In this document: one piece after another, positions 38,790 to 47,407 of the stretch
How the letters are laid out: each line of letters starts with the position of its first letter
Numbering within the stretch: the first letter of the stretch is position 1
Source: an uncultured Balneola sp.
Lineage (GTDB): Bacteria; Bacteroidota; Rhodothermia; Balneolales; Balneolaceae
Reading direction: 5' to 3'
DNA length: 64,000 nucleotides
Assembly (NCBI GenBank): GCA_902529115.1
Contig: CABZVB010000004.1
Span: 62,001-126,000 of the forward strand
Translations under genes and position numbers: made by a program
The notes under the pieces: generated by a model
What the model was told of the DNA's origin: nothing
What the model saw: only the letters and a program-made list of their open reading frames with translations
Database searches by the model: none

Positions 38790-38847
38790 TATTGTGTGTT
38801 GAGGTTTGATCAGTTAGTTTAATACAACGATTGAAGAATTTGGAAAG

Positions 38848-39504
38848 CTAAACTTTAGATTTTAAATTAATTTTTTCCATTAGTAAAGATAGCTTATCAA
38901 AATCTTTAATACCTATACTTTCCTCTATCTTAGAAGATACATCAATAGCTAACGGAGGGTTCCCTGAAAGTAATTCCAAGGCTGTATTTATTGTTACATG
39001 TGATAATCCACCGGATAAGAAGTAAGGTTGTGGAATATCCAATTCGTTAATAATTGTCCAATTAAAGGAGATGCCCGTACCCCCACTTTGCCCATTGATC
39101 TTAGTATCAAACATGAAGTAACTGCATACATCTTTATAAGAATTTAGTACTTGTGAAAGTTCAGTTGTTGTCGATTTTTCTTCCACAGAAATAACTTTAA
39201 TTATTTTATAAATTTGTGCTAATTGGGAACAATATTCAACTGTTTCATGGCCATGAAGTTGAATTATGTCTAAGCCTATCTGCCGAGCAGTTTCTTGTAC
39301 AAAACTGAGTTCATGATTTTGAAACACCCCTACCTTTTCTGGGCCTTCCACCCACTCATTAATAGCACCTACCATAGCGGGTTCTATATATCTTGGTGTT
39401 CCATCCACAAAAATAAATCCTAAATAATCAGCTCCAGCTCCAGCTGCAAATCTAGCATCAGCTAAATTTGTCAGCCCACATATTTTCACTTTACATTTCT
39501 TCAT
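38848..39504 (-). CDS. trpF: phosphoribosylanthranilate isomerase
   Basis: 218 residues, TIM barrel. VKICGLTNLADA at the start holds catalytic Cys; the second catalytic residue lies in FMFDTKINGQSGGTG (Asp), and PYFLSGGLS forms the phosphate loop. Converts PRA to CdRP. Separated from trpC by 143 bases, the widest internal gap of the operon, which contains nested inverted repeats. Confidence 0.95.
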   Translation of the reverse strand: MKKCKVKICGLTNLADARFAAGAGADYLGFIFVDGTPRYIEPAMVGAINEWVEGPEKVGVFQNHELSFVQETARQIGLDIIQLHGHETVEYCSQLAQIYKIIKVISVEEKSTTTELSQVLNSYKDVCSYFMFDTKINGQSGGTGISFNWTIINELDIPQPYFLSGGLSHVTINTALELLSGNPPLAIDVSSKIEESIGIKDFDKLSLLMEKINLKSKV

Positions 39505-39574
39505 CTATCACACTTATTTGAGTTAAGCAATGTTGTGTAAATTTATCAGTAGATCAATTACTTTCTACCATTTT

Positions 39575-39612
39575 AGCCCAAAGTTGGGGTAAGGCAACCC
39601 AATTATTGGGCT
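39575..39612 (-). other. nested inverted repeats in the trpC-trpF gap
   Basis: AGCCCAA (39575-39581) pairs with TTGGGCT (39606-39612). Inside, TTGGG (39584-39588) pairs with CCCAA (39598-39602), and CCCAA at 39598 could instead pair with TTGGG at 39606. The RNA can therefore fold in at least two exclusive ways. No U-run follows on the minus strand. It may be an mRNA processing or stability element or a site where translation of trpF is set; the function is open. Confidence 0.45.
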
Positions 39613-39647
39613 CCCGAATAATAATTTTACAGTACCTTCTAATACTA

Positions 39648-40457
39648 TTACATTGTGCCATGCGAATGAGATTCTTCTTGGGCGGCTAAAACCAACGTTC
39701 TAAGTTCTCTACCAATATTGCTTTGTCTCATCAAGTGTTCTCCTATTAAAACAGCATTTATACCATTTTTTTGTAAGAATTTAATGTCGTCAACCGTCGA
39801 AATACCACTTTCAGAAACCGTGATAGTGGACTCAGGAGCCATATTTAACTGTGATACTCCACGGTGAACATCAACTTCAAAGGTTTCTAAATCACGATTA
39901 TTTACACCGAGAATAGATATCTTTTCATAATTAATGCGATCCTGGTCAACTAAATCATAACATTCTACCAAGGCGTCTAATTCATATTCTTTAGCTGCCG
40001 ATAATAGCTCATCCAACTGAGAGTCAGATAGAATTCGTGCAATTAATAATATGGCATCTGCGCCAAAGGCCTTGGCTTCCGCTATTTGATATGGATTTAT
40101 AATGAAGTCTTTCCGTAATATTGGAATAGTAATTTGTTTGGCAATATCATCCAAATAGGATAAATGCCCCTTAAAGAAAGGTTCGTCAGTTAGAACTGAT
40201 ATAGCAGAGGCTCCTGATTTCTGATAGATTCTAGCTAAAGATACAGGGTCAAAGTCCTCTCGAATAATACCCTTAGAAGGAGAGGCTTTTTTAACTTCAG
40301 TTATAAACTTAACCACTTTGCCTTTTATAGCCTGAGAGAATGACTGTAACTCTTTTTCAAAGCCCCATTCCGATTCTAAGCTTGTATAACTGCGTTCTAA
40401 GATTCTCTTTTTGAGGTCAATCTTAGTTTGGGAGACTATCTTTTCAAGTATACTCAT
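39648..40457 (-). CDS. trpC: indole-3-glycerol-phosphate synthase
   Basis: 269 residues from ATG 40457, which lies one base after the trpD stop; a longer frame to 40490 would overlap trpD and is rejected. FITEVKKASPSKG holds the first catalytic Lys, SVLTDEPFFKGH, PILRKDFIINPYQI the second Lys, and VSESGIST the phosphate loop. It closes the indole ring from CdRP. Confidence 0.97.
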   Translation of the reverse strand: MSILEKIVSQTKIDLKKRILERSYTSLESEWGFEKELQSFSQAIKGKVVKFITEVKKASPSKGIIREDFDPVSLARIYQKSGASAISVLTDEPFFKGHLSYLDDIAKQITIPILRKDFIINPYQIAEAKAFGADAILLIARILSDSQLDELLSAAKEYELDALVECYDLVDQDRINYEKISILGVNNRDLETFEVDVHRGVSQLNMAPESTITVSESGISTVDDIKFLQKNGINAVLIGEHLMRQSNIGRELRTLVLAAQEESHSHGTM

Positions 40458-40458
40458 A

Positions 40459-41487
40459 TTAATAAGCCTGAGTCGCCGATATGAACTCATTAAGTTTATT
40501 TAAAGCTGCACCAGATTGGATGGCTTTTTCGGCTATATTTCTTGCTTCAAGAAGATGTTGCATATCAGTTACTGCATGTATGGCAAATGCTGCATTAAGA
40601 ACTATTATATTTTTTTGAGCCTCTGTTGCTTTATTGCTCAAAATATCGGTAAATATACGAGCATTCTCTGGTGGTGCACCACCTAAAAGCTTTGTCATTT
40701 CCACACGATCAAAGTCTAATTCTTCAGGTTCGAATGATCTTGGCTGAGAACTTAATTGTTTTTTTACCTCAAAGAATGTTGTGGGTTTGCATAAACTGAT
40801 TTCATCAAGACCGTCTTCAGAACTAAACGTGTAAGCGAACTGGGTATCAAGTGTTGCCAATATCTGAGCCATTTTATGCGCAACATCTTTGTTATAGGCA
40901 CCAATAACATAATTTCGCACACCAGCAGGATTCGTTAATGGGCCAAGTATGTTAAAAAAAGTACGAAAGCCAATAGCTTTCCTAGCGGGCATGACATATT
41001 TCATTGCTGGATGAAACATCGGAGCATACATAAAAGCAATACCCACTCGTTCAAAAACTTCAGCAACCTGCACTGGATTTAATTCTATATTTGCACCAAG
41101 AATTTCTAAGACATCAGCACTCCCGCATTTACTTGACGCACTTCTATTTCCATGTTTGATCACAGGAACACCTGCAGCGGCTGTGACAAAAGCAGTAATG
41201 GTGGAAATATTAAAGGTGCCGGATTTATCTCCTCCTGTCCCAACAATATCTACAGCACCTGTTATATCGGCTTGAACCTTTAGAGATTTTGATCGCATAA
41301 CTTTAACAAAGGAAGATAGTTCTTCAATTGTTTCTCCCTTCATTTTCATAGCGGTTAAAAAGGAGGCTATTTCTTCAGAACTAACTTCACCATTCATAAT
41401 AGATTCTAAGGCAAACATAGCCTCACCCGTGCTTAGGTCATTGCCTAAAGTGATGTTTTGAAGTGTTTCCTTGAAATTGTAATTCAT
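40459..41487 (-). CDS. trpD: anthranilate phosphoribosyltransferase
   Basis: 342 residues. VGTGGDKSGTFNIST is the PRPP glycine loop, KHGNRSASSKCGSADVLE the anthranilate site, and PAMKYVMPARKAIGFRTFFNILGPL the other signature. Stand-alone TrpD, not fused to the glutaminase. Attaches phosphoribose to anthranilate. Confidence 0.97.
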   Translation of the reverse strand: MNYNFKETLQNITLGNDLSTGEAMFALESIMNGEVSSEEIASFLTAMKMKGETIEELSSFVKVMRSKSLKVQADITGAVDIVGTGGDKSGTFNISTITAFVTAAAGVPVIKHGNRSASSKCGSADVLEILGANIELNPVQVAEVFERVGIAFMYAPMFHPAMKYVMPARKAIGFRTFFNILGPLTNPAGVRNYVIGAYNKDVAHKMAQILATLDTQFAYTFSSEDGLDEISLCKPTTFFEVKKQLSSQPRSFEPEELDFDRVEMTKLLGGAPPENARIFTDILSNKATEAQKNIIVLNAAFAIHAVTDMQHLLEARNIAEKAIQSGAALNKLNEFISATQAY

Positions 41488-41582
41488 ATTGGTCCGCGCT
41501 AAAATTGTATTAATGCTCTAATAAAGGTCTTGGGAATGATTCATAGAATGTTGGGTGAAATACATTAATCCTAAGTCTTTTT

Positions 41583-42155
41583 TCATTGCATCACCCAATT
41601 CTGAACCATTTGAGGGCCTACAATAGTCAGAATACTTTCAGGATGAAATTGTATTCCTTCAATTGGATAGCTTTTATGGCGTATTCCCATTACAATGGTA
41701 CCGGTATGATCGTCCGTCAAGGCAGTAACCTCCAAGCTGTTTGGTATGCTTTCAGGGCTAAGTACCAAAGAGTGGTATCGAGTTGCGACAAATTCTTCTG
41801 GAATATAATTAAATAAGGGACTCCCATAATGCTTAACCATTGATGTTTTGCCGTGCATTAAACTTGGAGCATGCACTACCTTTGCTCCGAATACTTCACC
41901 TATAGCTTGATGCCCCAGACAAACGCCTAATATGGGTGTTTTTTGTCCTAATTCAGCAATAACTTGCTTGGTAACACCTGCGTCTTCTGGTTTTCCTGGA
42001 CCGGGTGATATTAAAATCTTAGTCGGTTGTAAATCAATTATTTGATCCAAGCTGCACTCATCGTTTCTTATGACCCGATAATCGTTTGTTTGTTCGGCAA
42101 CTAAATGAACAAGATTGTAGGTGAAAGAATCGTAATTATCTATAATTAGTATCAT
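41583..42155 (-). CDS. trpG: anthranilate synthase glutaminase component
   Basis: 190 residues, class I glutamine amidotransferase. PGPGKPEDAG, GVCLGHQAIGEVFG with nucleophile Cys79, and GIQFHPES with His/Glu complete the triad. It feeds ammonia to TrpE. PabA would look similar, and the subunit may also serve PabB, but position in the trp operon supports TrpG. It starts 8 bases after trpS; 95 bases without clear structure separate it from trpD. Confidence 0.95.
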   Translation of the reverse strand: MILIIDNYDSFTYNLVHLVAEQTNDYRVIRNDECSLDQIIDLQPTKILISPGPGKPEDAGVTKQVIAELGQKTPILGVCLGHQAIGEVFGAKVVHAPSLMHGKTSMVKHYGSPLFNYIPEEFVATRYHSLVLSPESIPNSLEVTALTDDHTGTIVMGIRHKSYPIEGIQFHPESILTIVGPQMVQNWVMQ

Positions 42156-42163
42156 GGCTTACC

Positions 42164-43159
42164 TCAAAAGCTTCTATGTAATCCAACAACTTCTCGTATA
42201 GGTTGCATTACACGCTCAGCCTGGATGCGAGCTTTCTTTGCACCCTCTTGAAGCACTTCATACACCCTTTCTGGATGTTGATTTAGTTCCCTTCGGCGTT
42301 CGGTTGCCTCTGCAAAGTAATCGGACATGAGTGTTAATAATTCTTTTTTCGCATGTCCATAACCGTATCCACCGGCTAGATATTTCTGAGCAATCTTTTG
42401 TTTCTGGTCTTGTGAGGCAAAAAGTGAAATTAAGGCAAATACGTTATCCTTTGATGGATCTTTTGGTTTTTCTAGAGGGATTGAATCCGTTTGGATGCTC
42501 ATTATCTTCTTCTTTAAAGCCTTTGGCTGGTCAAATATAGCTAGGGTATTATCGTAACTCTTACTCATTTTCTGACCATCGGTGCCAGGAACGGTTGCCA
42601 CCGATTTCACGATATACTCTTCTGGTTCAACCAAGAAATCTCCTTCATAGGCTCTATTGAACTTACCTGCCAAATCACGGCAAATCTCAATGTTTTGTTT
42701 CTGATCCTCCCCTACAGGTACAATATCGGAATGATAAATTAATATATCAGCTGCTTGAAGTATTGGATAGGTAAATAATCCTATGTTTGGACTTAGTCCC
42801 GTTGCAATTTTGTCTTTATAAGAAACTCCTTTTTCCATCAAGCTTACTGGTGTTAAGGTGGATAAAATCCACGCTAATTCAGTTACCTGAGGCACATCTG
42901 ACTGAGCGAAGAAGGTGGCTTTATCAGGATCAAGCCCTAGTGCCAGATAGTCTAATGCCACCTCGTAAGTAAACTGCCGTAATGCTTTTCCATCTTTAAG
43001 TGAGGTTAGCGAATGGTAATTTGCAATAAAATAAAAGGCTCTACCTTTATCCTGCATTTCAATATGCTGCCTAATGGCCCCAAAGTAATTTCCTATATGT
43101 AATTTACCAGAGGGCTGTATACCTGACAGTATAATCGGATTAGTCGGTTTTTGTTGCAT
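42164..43159 (-). CDS. trpS: tryptophanyl-tRNA synthetase
   Basis: 331 residues, class Ic synthetase. GIQPSGKLHIGNYFGAI carries the HIGH motif, GQKMSKSYDNT the KMSKS loop, and IYHSDIVPVGEDQKQN the Trp/ATP pocket. Placed between trpE (7 bases) and trpG (8 bases), so it must be co-transcribed with the biosynthetic genes. That position links charging capacity to synthesis; it is not the usual neighbourhood for trpS. Confidence 0.97.
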   Translation of the reverse strand: MQQKPTNPIILSGIQPSGKLHIGNYFGAIRQHIEMQDKGRAFYFIANYHSLTSLKDGKALRQFTYEVALDYLALGLDPDKATFFAQSDVPQVTELAWILSTLTPVSLMEKGVSYKDKIATGLSPNIGLFTYPILQAADILIYHSDIVPVGEDQKQNIEICRDLAGKFNRAYEGDFLVEPEEYIVKSVATVPGTDGQKMSKSYDNTLAIFDQPKALKKKIMSIQTDSIPLEKPKDPSKDNVFALISLFASQDQKQKIAQKYLAGGYGYGHAKKELLTLMSDYFAEATERRRELNQHPERVYEVLQEGAKKARIQAERVMQPIREVVGLHRSF

Positions 43160-43166
43160 TATATGT

Positions 43167-44645
43167 TTAGTTATCTCGTATATCTAAGGCGGTACTTAAG
43201 GCTTTTACTAAGGCGCCTGCTTTATTAACTGTCTCCTGAAATTCACTTTCAGCTACACTATCGGCTACTATGCCTGCACCGGCTTGAATATACACCTTAT
43301 TACCGGTTACAACCATAGTTCTAATAGCTATACAAGTATCCATATTGCCTGAATAATCAAAATATCCGACAGCTCCAGCATAAATTCCCCGTTTTGTGGG
43401 CTCCATTTCATCGATAATTTCCATGGCACGAATTTTTGGAGCCCCACTTACGGTCCCTGCTGGAAAGCATTGCATGAGGGCGTCAACAGTCGTTTTCTCT
43501 TTAGCTAATTGACCTGATACATCACTCACAATATGCATAACATGAGAATATCGTTCTATCACTTGATTTCTATCTAAACGAACCGAACCAGCTTCACAGA
43601 CTCTAGACACATCATTGCGTCCTAGGTCAACCAACATAATATGTTCGGCTATTTCTTTTGGGTCTTTCTTCAAGTCTGCTTCTAATTGCAAATCTTCTTG
43701 CAGGCTTGCACCTCTTTTTCTTGTTCCTGCGATAGGTAAAACTCGAACCCTTTGATCTTGTACACTTACCAGCACCTCAGGAGAACTGCCAACTAACGTA
43801 AAGTGATCAAAATCTAAATAAAATAAATAGGGTGAAGGATTAACCATCCGCAATGCACGATAAAGCATAAAAGTATCACCTGACATATCCGTTTCAAATC
43901 GTTGGGATAATACTACTTGAAATATATCTCCTTCGTAAATATGATTTTTGGCTTTTTGAACCATCTCAGTAAAATAAGCCTGGTCCATATTACTTCGAAG
44001 GTGATCTGGATTTATATAAAAATCGGGTGATTTGTTCACTCCACGATTTACTTTTGCTTCCATTTGATCTAGGGATGACTGGGCCTCTGCATACATTTTT
44101 TGTAATTCAAGCTCATCGTCTGTACTACTTTCAATTCGTACAGTATGAATGAGGATTACCTGATGTTTGACATGATCAAATGCATAAATTTCATCGTAAA
44201 AGCCCCAAACAGCTTCTGGTAACCCAAGATCATCATTTGGAGTATTTGGAAGATATTCAACCTCTCTAAAGGTGTCATAGGATGAAAAGCCTACAGCCCC
44301 TCCGGTTAAACGAGGTAAATCAGGAATGTTAGGTTCAGTATATTTGGTTGTACAAATTTTTAAGGCATCAAAGTAGGAATCAAAAACCCTTAGCTCTCCA
44401 TCTTTCGCTCTCAACTCTGTTTTTTGACCATCAAACTGCAAAACTTCATATGGATTACAACCCAAAAAAGAATATCGAGCCAACTGATCGCCCCCTTCAA
44501 CAGATTCAAAAAGGAAAGGATAATTGCTCCCCTCACGAATATTTAAAAAAAGTGAAACTGGCGTTAAAGTATCAGCTAAAAGCTGTCGATATACTGGTAT
44601 TGCCGAGAATGTTTTAGCTAGTTGTTTAAACGATTCAACATTCAT
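43167..44645 (-). CDS. trpE: anthranilate synthase component I
   Basis: 492 residues, chorismate-binding family. The N-terminal part has PFLFESVEGGDQLARYSFLG, equivalent to the LLES Trp-binding feedback site; the C-terminal catalytic part has GTRKRGASLQEDLQLE, DLGRNDVSRV and AGTVSGAPKIRAMEII. The GTxRRG-type loop and the presence of the LLES-like stretch support anthranilate synthase over PabB. First gene of the operon, behind a leader with a strong terminator. Confidence 0.97.
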   Translation of the reverse strand: MNVESFKQLAKTFSAIPVYRQLLADTLTPVSLFLNIREGSNYPFLFESVEGGDQLARYSFLGCNPYEVLQFDGQKTELRAKDGELRVFDSYFDALKICTTKYTEPNIPDLPRLTGGAVGFSSYDTFREVEYLPNTPNDDLGLPEAVWGFYDEIYAFDHVKHQVILIHTVRIESSTDDELELQKMYAEAQSSLDQMEAKVNRGVNKSPDFYINPDHLRSNMDQAYFTEMVQKAKNHIYEGDIFQVVLSQRFETDMSGDTFMLYRALRMVNPSPYLFYLDFDHFTLVGSSPEVLVSVQDQRVRVLPIAGTRKRGASLQEDLQLEADLKKDPKEIAEHIMLVDLGRNDVSRVCEAGSVRLDRNQVIERYSHVMHIVSDVSGQLAKEKTTVDALMQCFPAGTVSGAPKIRAMEIIDEMEPTKRGIYAGAVGYFDYSGNMDTCIAIRTMVVTGNKVYIQAGAGIVADSVAESEFQETVNKAGALVKALSTALDIRDN

Positions 44646-44650
44646 TCTAT

Positions 44651-44791
44651 TTACCTAGATAAAAGTGTTTGTGAATTAGATAACTCCAAAACAATCCGTT
44701 TTAAAAAAAAACCCACTTTTTGGCAAAAAAGTGGGTAAACACTAGTAACAGCCGAACAATTAAGATTGTCAATCCTTAGAGATTTGAACAT
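44651..44791 (-). CDS. possible 46-codon leader ORF of the trp operon
   Basis: ATG 44791 to TAA 44653-44651, ending 5 bases before the trpE start. It begins MFKSLRIDNLNC and reads straight through the terminator hairpin (44703-44735). It has no Trp codons, so it is not a classic trp leader peptide. Ribosomes moving through it would unfold the hairpin; that regulatory idea is speculation, and the ORF could be chance in AT-rich DNA. Confidence 0.25.
   Translation of the reverse strand: MFKSLRIDNLNCSAVTSVYPLFCQKVGFFLKRIVLELSNSQTLLSR
44703..44735 (-). terminator. intrinsic terminator in the trp leader (candidate attenuator)
   Basis: On the minus strand CCCACTTTTT, loop TGCC, AAAAAGTGGG (10-bp perfect stem, 44735-44712) followed by nine T (44711-44703). 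It lies 58 bases before trpE and downstream of the candidate promoter, so it would end transcripts before the operon unless prevented. No A-to-U symmetry problem: the plus strand has no T run after the hairpin, so it acts only toward trpE. Confidence 0.8.
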
Positions 44792-44814
44792 GTCAAGAGT
44801 TAAGACTATTTAAA

Positions 44815-44845
44815 AAAATATACCTTTGTTGTAGTCTAAATGCAA
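44815..44845 (-). promoter_or_regulatory. candidate trp operon promoter
   Basis: On the minus strand TTG (44845-44843), 20 bases, then TATATTTT (44822-44815), a near match to the TTG-N19-TAnnTTTG promoter of Bacteroidota (last G is T). Transcription would start near 44808, giving a leader of about 160 bases that contains the terminator. The remaining part of this 346-base gap, up to the divergent gene at 44992, holds no other structure I can support. Confidence 0.4.
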
Positions 44846-44991
44846 TGGATTAGCATAAATTTATCAAGCTCATTTATTCAACATAAATTAGATTAGCGAT
44901 ATTATACATTTATAGTAAAACTTGCCTTATATTTTGCTTAATTGAGTGGCAGGTCTAAAGGCCTCCCTTAACCTATAGGAAAGAATACTGG

Positions 44992-45801
44992 ATGTTCCAT
45001 AAAGCTCTTTTGTCTACACTTATTCTGGCCATTCTTGGTGGCATCCACTGCGATAACCTATCTGATACACCCACGCAATCTTATACTTATATTGATCTGA
45101 GTGACTTTCGTGTGGAGCCAACAGATATTAGTTTTGATGTGGACTTAGATGGATTTAAGGATACTACATTACACTATACATTTTTTGCCCTACTACATAA
45201 TTCTGAGTTTTTAGAGCATCTTGGTTACATAGTCAGAAATCCAAGAACTAGTGAGATTTTAATACAGGAAAGTTTGGAAGAACTTGTAATTGACACCTTG
45301 CCCATTGAAATTCAAGGCAAATTTAGTTGGGAAACAACTACGACTTCATATGAGCAATTACTGCTTGAATTATATGCATTGGACAAATATGGATATAGGA
45401 TACAACATCAAGCCATATTGTCAATAGAGGGTATTGCAAGCTCTCCACCCAAAATCATTTGGGTGGAGAATCCTAATTCTGTTGAAATTCCTACAGGTTC
45501 TACTACGCTGAATATTCCATTCAAAGCTAAGGTGACCGACCCAGATGGACAAGAAACACTCGACAGAGTTTTCATCGCCTTTGAAAATGAAGATGGCAGC
45601 ATACTCACTCCTACACCTAATATTCTAACCGATTCAGGAACAGGTTTGGACGAGGTAGCGGGTGATTCGGTATATACCATCACATTTTCTGTTAACAGTT
45701 CAAACACACCACAAAACAGAACCGTACTTTACTATGCAAAGGATAAAGCGGGACTATTTAGTGATACCCTGAAATCTACTTTTAATATCATCAACCCATA
45801 G
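44992..45801 (+). CDS. exported protein with Ig-like fold, possible lipoprotein
   Basis: 269 residues. The N-terminus LLSTLILAILGGIHC is a signal peptide; Cys20 could be lipidated although the residue before it is His. The remainder reads as two beta-sandwich-like regions, the second (about 155-265) with VTDPDGQETLDRVFIAF and TVLYYAKDKAGLFSDT, as in Ig-like or cadherin-type repeats. No enzyme motif. Only one base separates it from the next gene, so it heads the eight-gene cluster. An SD-like AGGAAAG precedes the ATG. Confidence 0.65.
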   Translation: MFHKALLSTLILAILGGIHCDNLSDTPTQSYTYIDLSDFRVEPTDISFDVDLDGFKDTTLHYTFFALLHNSEFLEHLGYIVRNPRTSEILIQESLEELVIDTLPIEIQGKFSWETTTTSYEQLLLELYALDKYGYRIQHQAILSIEGIASSPPKIIWVENPNSVEIPTGSTTLNIPFKAKVTDPDGQETLDRVFIAFENEDGSILTPTPNILTDSGTGLDEVAGDSVYTITFSVNSSNTPQNRTVLYYAKDKAGLFSDTLKSTFNIINP

Positions 45802-45802
45802 T

Positions 45803-47407
45803 ATGCCTAAATACCTATATATTTCGGTATTAATAGTGATACTATCGTTTCCGAACGGAGTTCAGTCTCAATGGTTAGGACCAATTAATTCTGATTTTGA
45901 AAGATTTCGGCAGAATGGTATTTCAACTGTTGAAACAAGTAATGGATTTATTTGGGTCTCCCCTCTTTTAAATTATGCTCCCATTGATCGTCCCGACGCA
46001 ACCTGGGCTATACCTGATGGTGTAGACAGTTTAACTAGTGGTAAAGGTCGCGTATTCTCCATCGCTACTCAAGGTAACACTATTGTCGCAGGATTAGGAT
46101 TTAGTTCATCGACTCCGGCTGGTACGGTTCCTGCTGGATATGGGTATTATATTAGTTCAAATAATGGACAAAACTGGTCTTTTTCACCCTTTCCATTAGA
46201 CCGTTACATAGATGAAGATACCACCTTTGTTTATGGGGGTATTGAGTATGATCGAGCACGAATTATTGTTACAGAACAATCCCCTCCATACAGTGTAGCA
46301 ATTAAGGACACAGTGATATTTTCAGCAAATTGGGCCTCTGGATTACTTCGTAGCACAAATCTAGGAAGCCAATGGGAACGAATTGCACTCCCTCCCTTTG
46401 GAGTTACATCCATGCGGGCAGACGGGAGTCGCTATGTCTGGCGTAATTGCGCAGGTGGGTCAGCAGGTACTTGTTCCCAATATGAAGAATTATATACGGC
46501 TGTTAGTGATGACAACCTTAAGGGATTTGCAGTACATATTGATAGCAATAATCGTGTTTGGTATGGAAGCGCTGGTGGCATCAATGTATCTGATAATGCA
46601 CTATACGCACCTATTGACTCAATCCGTTGGGATAATGTGGGTTTTAATTATGATCCTGATGGTCTGTTGGCACGATGGGTTATAGAAATTGCAGAGGATC
46701 CAAATAGGAATCGTATTTGGCTTACCAACTGGATTGCGGAAAATAGTACGTCTAATCTACAGGGATTAGATCAATATGGTATAGTCTTCACAGACGATGG
46801 TGGTTCGAGTTTTGAACAACGCCTACAAGGTCAAAAAATACTCTCTATTGGTTTCTTCCAGGATGATGTGTGGGCTGCAGGTGAAAATGGTTTATTCCGA
46901 TCCAAAGATGAGGGAACAAGCTGGGAAATGATCTCAGTACCTATGTCGGTAAATAATCGTTTGAAACCCAAGACCTCATATCAAAGTATTAGCAGTACCT
47001 CGGACTATTTATTCATTGGAACTTCAGATGGATTATTATGGACCAGTGATCCAGATAACGGCTGGAATATCGAACGGGTAAATTTTCCCTTAGATGGAGG
47101 CAACCAATTTAACCCGGAAGCTGAAACTGTGACAACCTATGCCTATCCTAATCCGTTTTCACCCAATCTACACGGGGAAGTTAGAATACGATTTGAGAGT
47201 AGATTATCTAGTGCGGCAACCTTACGAATTGTTGATTTTGGCATGAATTTAGTCCACGAACAGCAGCAGCAAGTTGTCCCTGGAGAATATGAGATTATCT
47301 GGACAGGCTTTAATGATATGGGTTCAAAAGTAAGTAATGGGGTTTATTTCTATGAAATAACTCAAGGCGAATCAAAATTCAATGGAAAAATATTAGTCAT
47401 CGATTAA
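45803..47407 (+). CDS. BNR-repeat protein with T9SS C-terminal sorting domain
   Basis: 534 residues with signal peptide ending VQSQ. Four or more Asp-box/BNR-like repeats (SNNGQNWSF, STNLGSQWERI, DDGGSSFEQRL, SKDEGTSWEMI, SDPDNGWNI) point to a beta-propeller. The last about 85 residues (AYPNPFSPN onward to ISNGVYFYEI-like SNGVYFYEIT and final KILVID) match the type A T9SS sorting domain with its PNPF motif. The protein would cross the outer membrane by T9SS and may be anchored to a surface glycan. Ligand unknown. Shares its stop A with the next ATG (TAATG). Confidence 0.8.
   Translation: MPKYLYISVLIVILSFPNGVQSQWLGPINSDFERFRQNGISTVETSNGFIWVSPLLNYAPIDRPDATWAIPDGVDSLTSGKGRVFSIATQGNTIVAGLGFSSSTPAGTVPAGYGYYISSNNGQNWSFSPFPLDRYIDEDTTFVYGGIEYDRARIIVTEQSPPYSVAIKDTVIFSANWASGLLRSTNLGSQWERIALPPFGVTSMRADGSRYVWRNCAGGSAGTCSQYEELYTAVSDDNLKGFAVHIDSNNRVWYGSAGGINVSDNALYAPIDSIRWDNVGFNYDPDGLLARWVIEIAEDPNRNRIWLTNWIAENSTSNLQGLDQYGIVFTDDGGSSFEQRLQGQKILSIGFFQDDVWAAGENGLFRSKDEGTSWEMISVPMSVNNRLKPKTSYQSISSTSDYLFIGTSDGLLWTSDPDNGWNIERVNFPLDGGNQFNPEAETVTTYAYPNPFSPNLHGEVRIRFESRLSSAATLRIVDFGMNLVHEQQQQVVPGEYEIIWTGFNDMGSKVSNGVYFYEITQGESKFNGKILVID

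Noticed and set aside
40458-40490. Start of trpC at 40490
   Set aside because: It would overlap trpD by 32 bases; ATG 40457 is one base after the trpD stop and fits the family N-terminus.
44702-44880. Classic Trp-rich leader peptide for attenuation
   Set aside because: No TGG codon occurs on the minus strand between the candidate promoter and the terminator.
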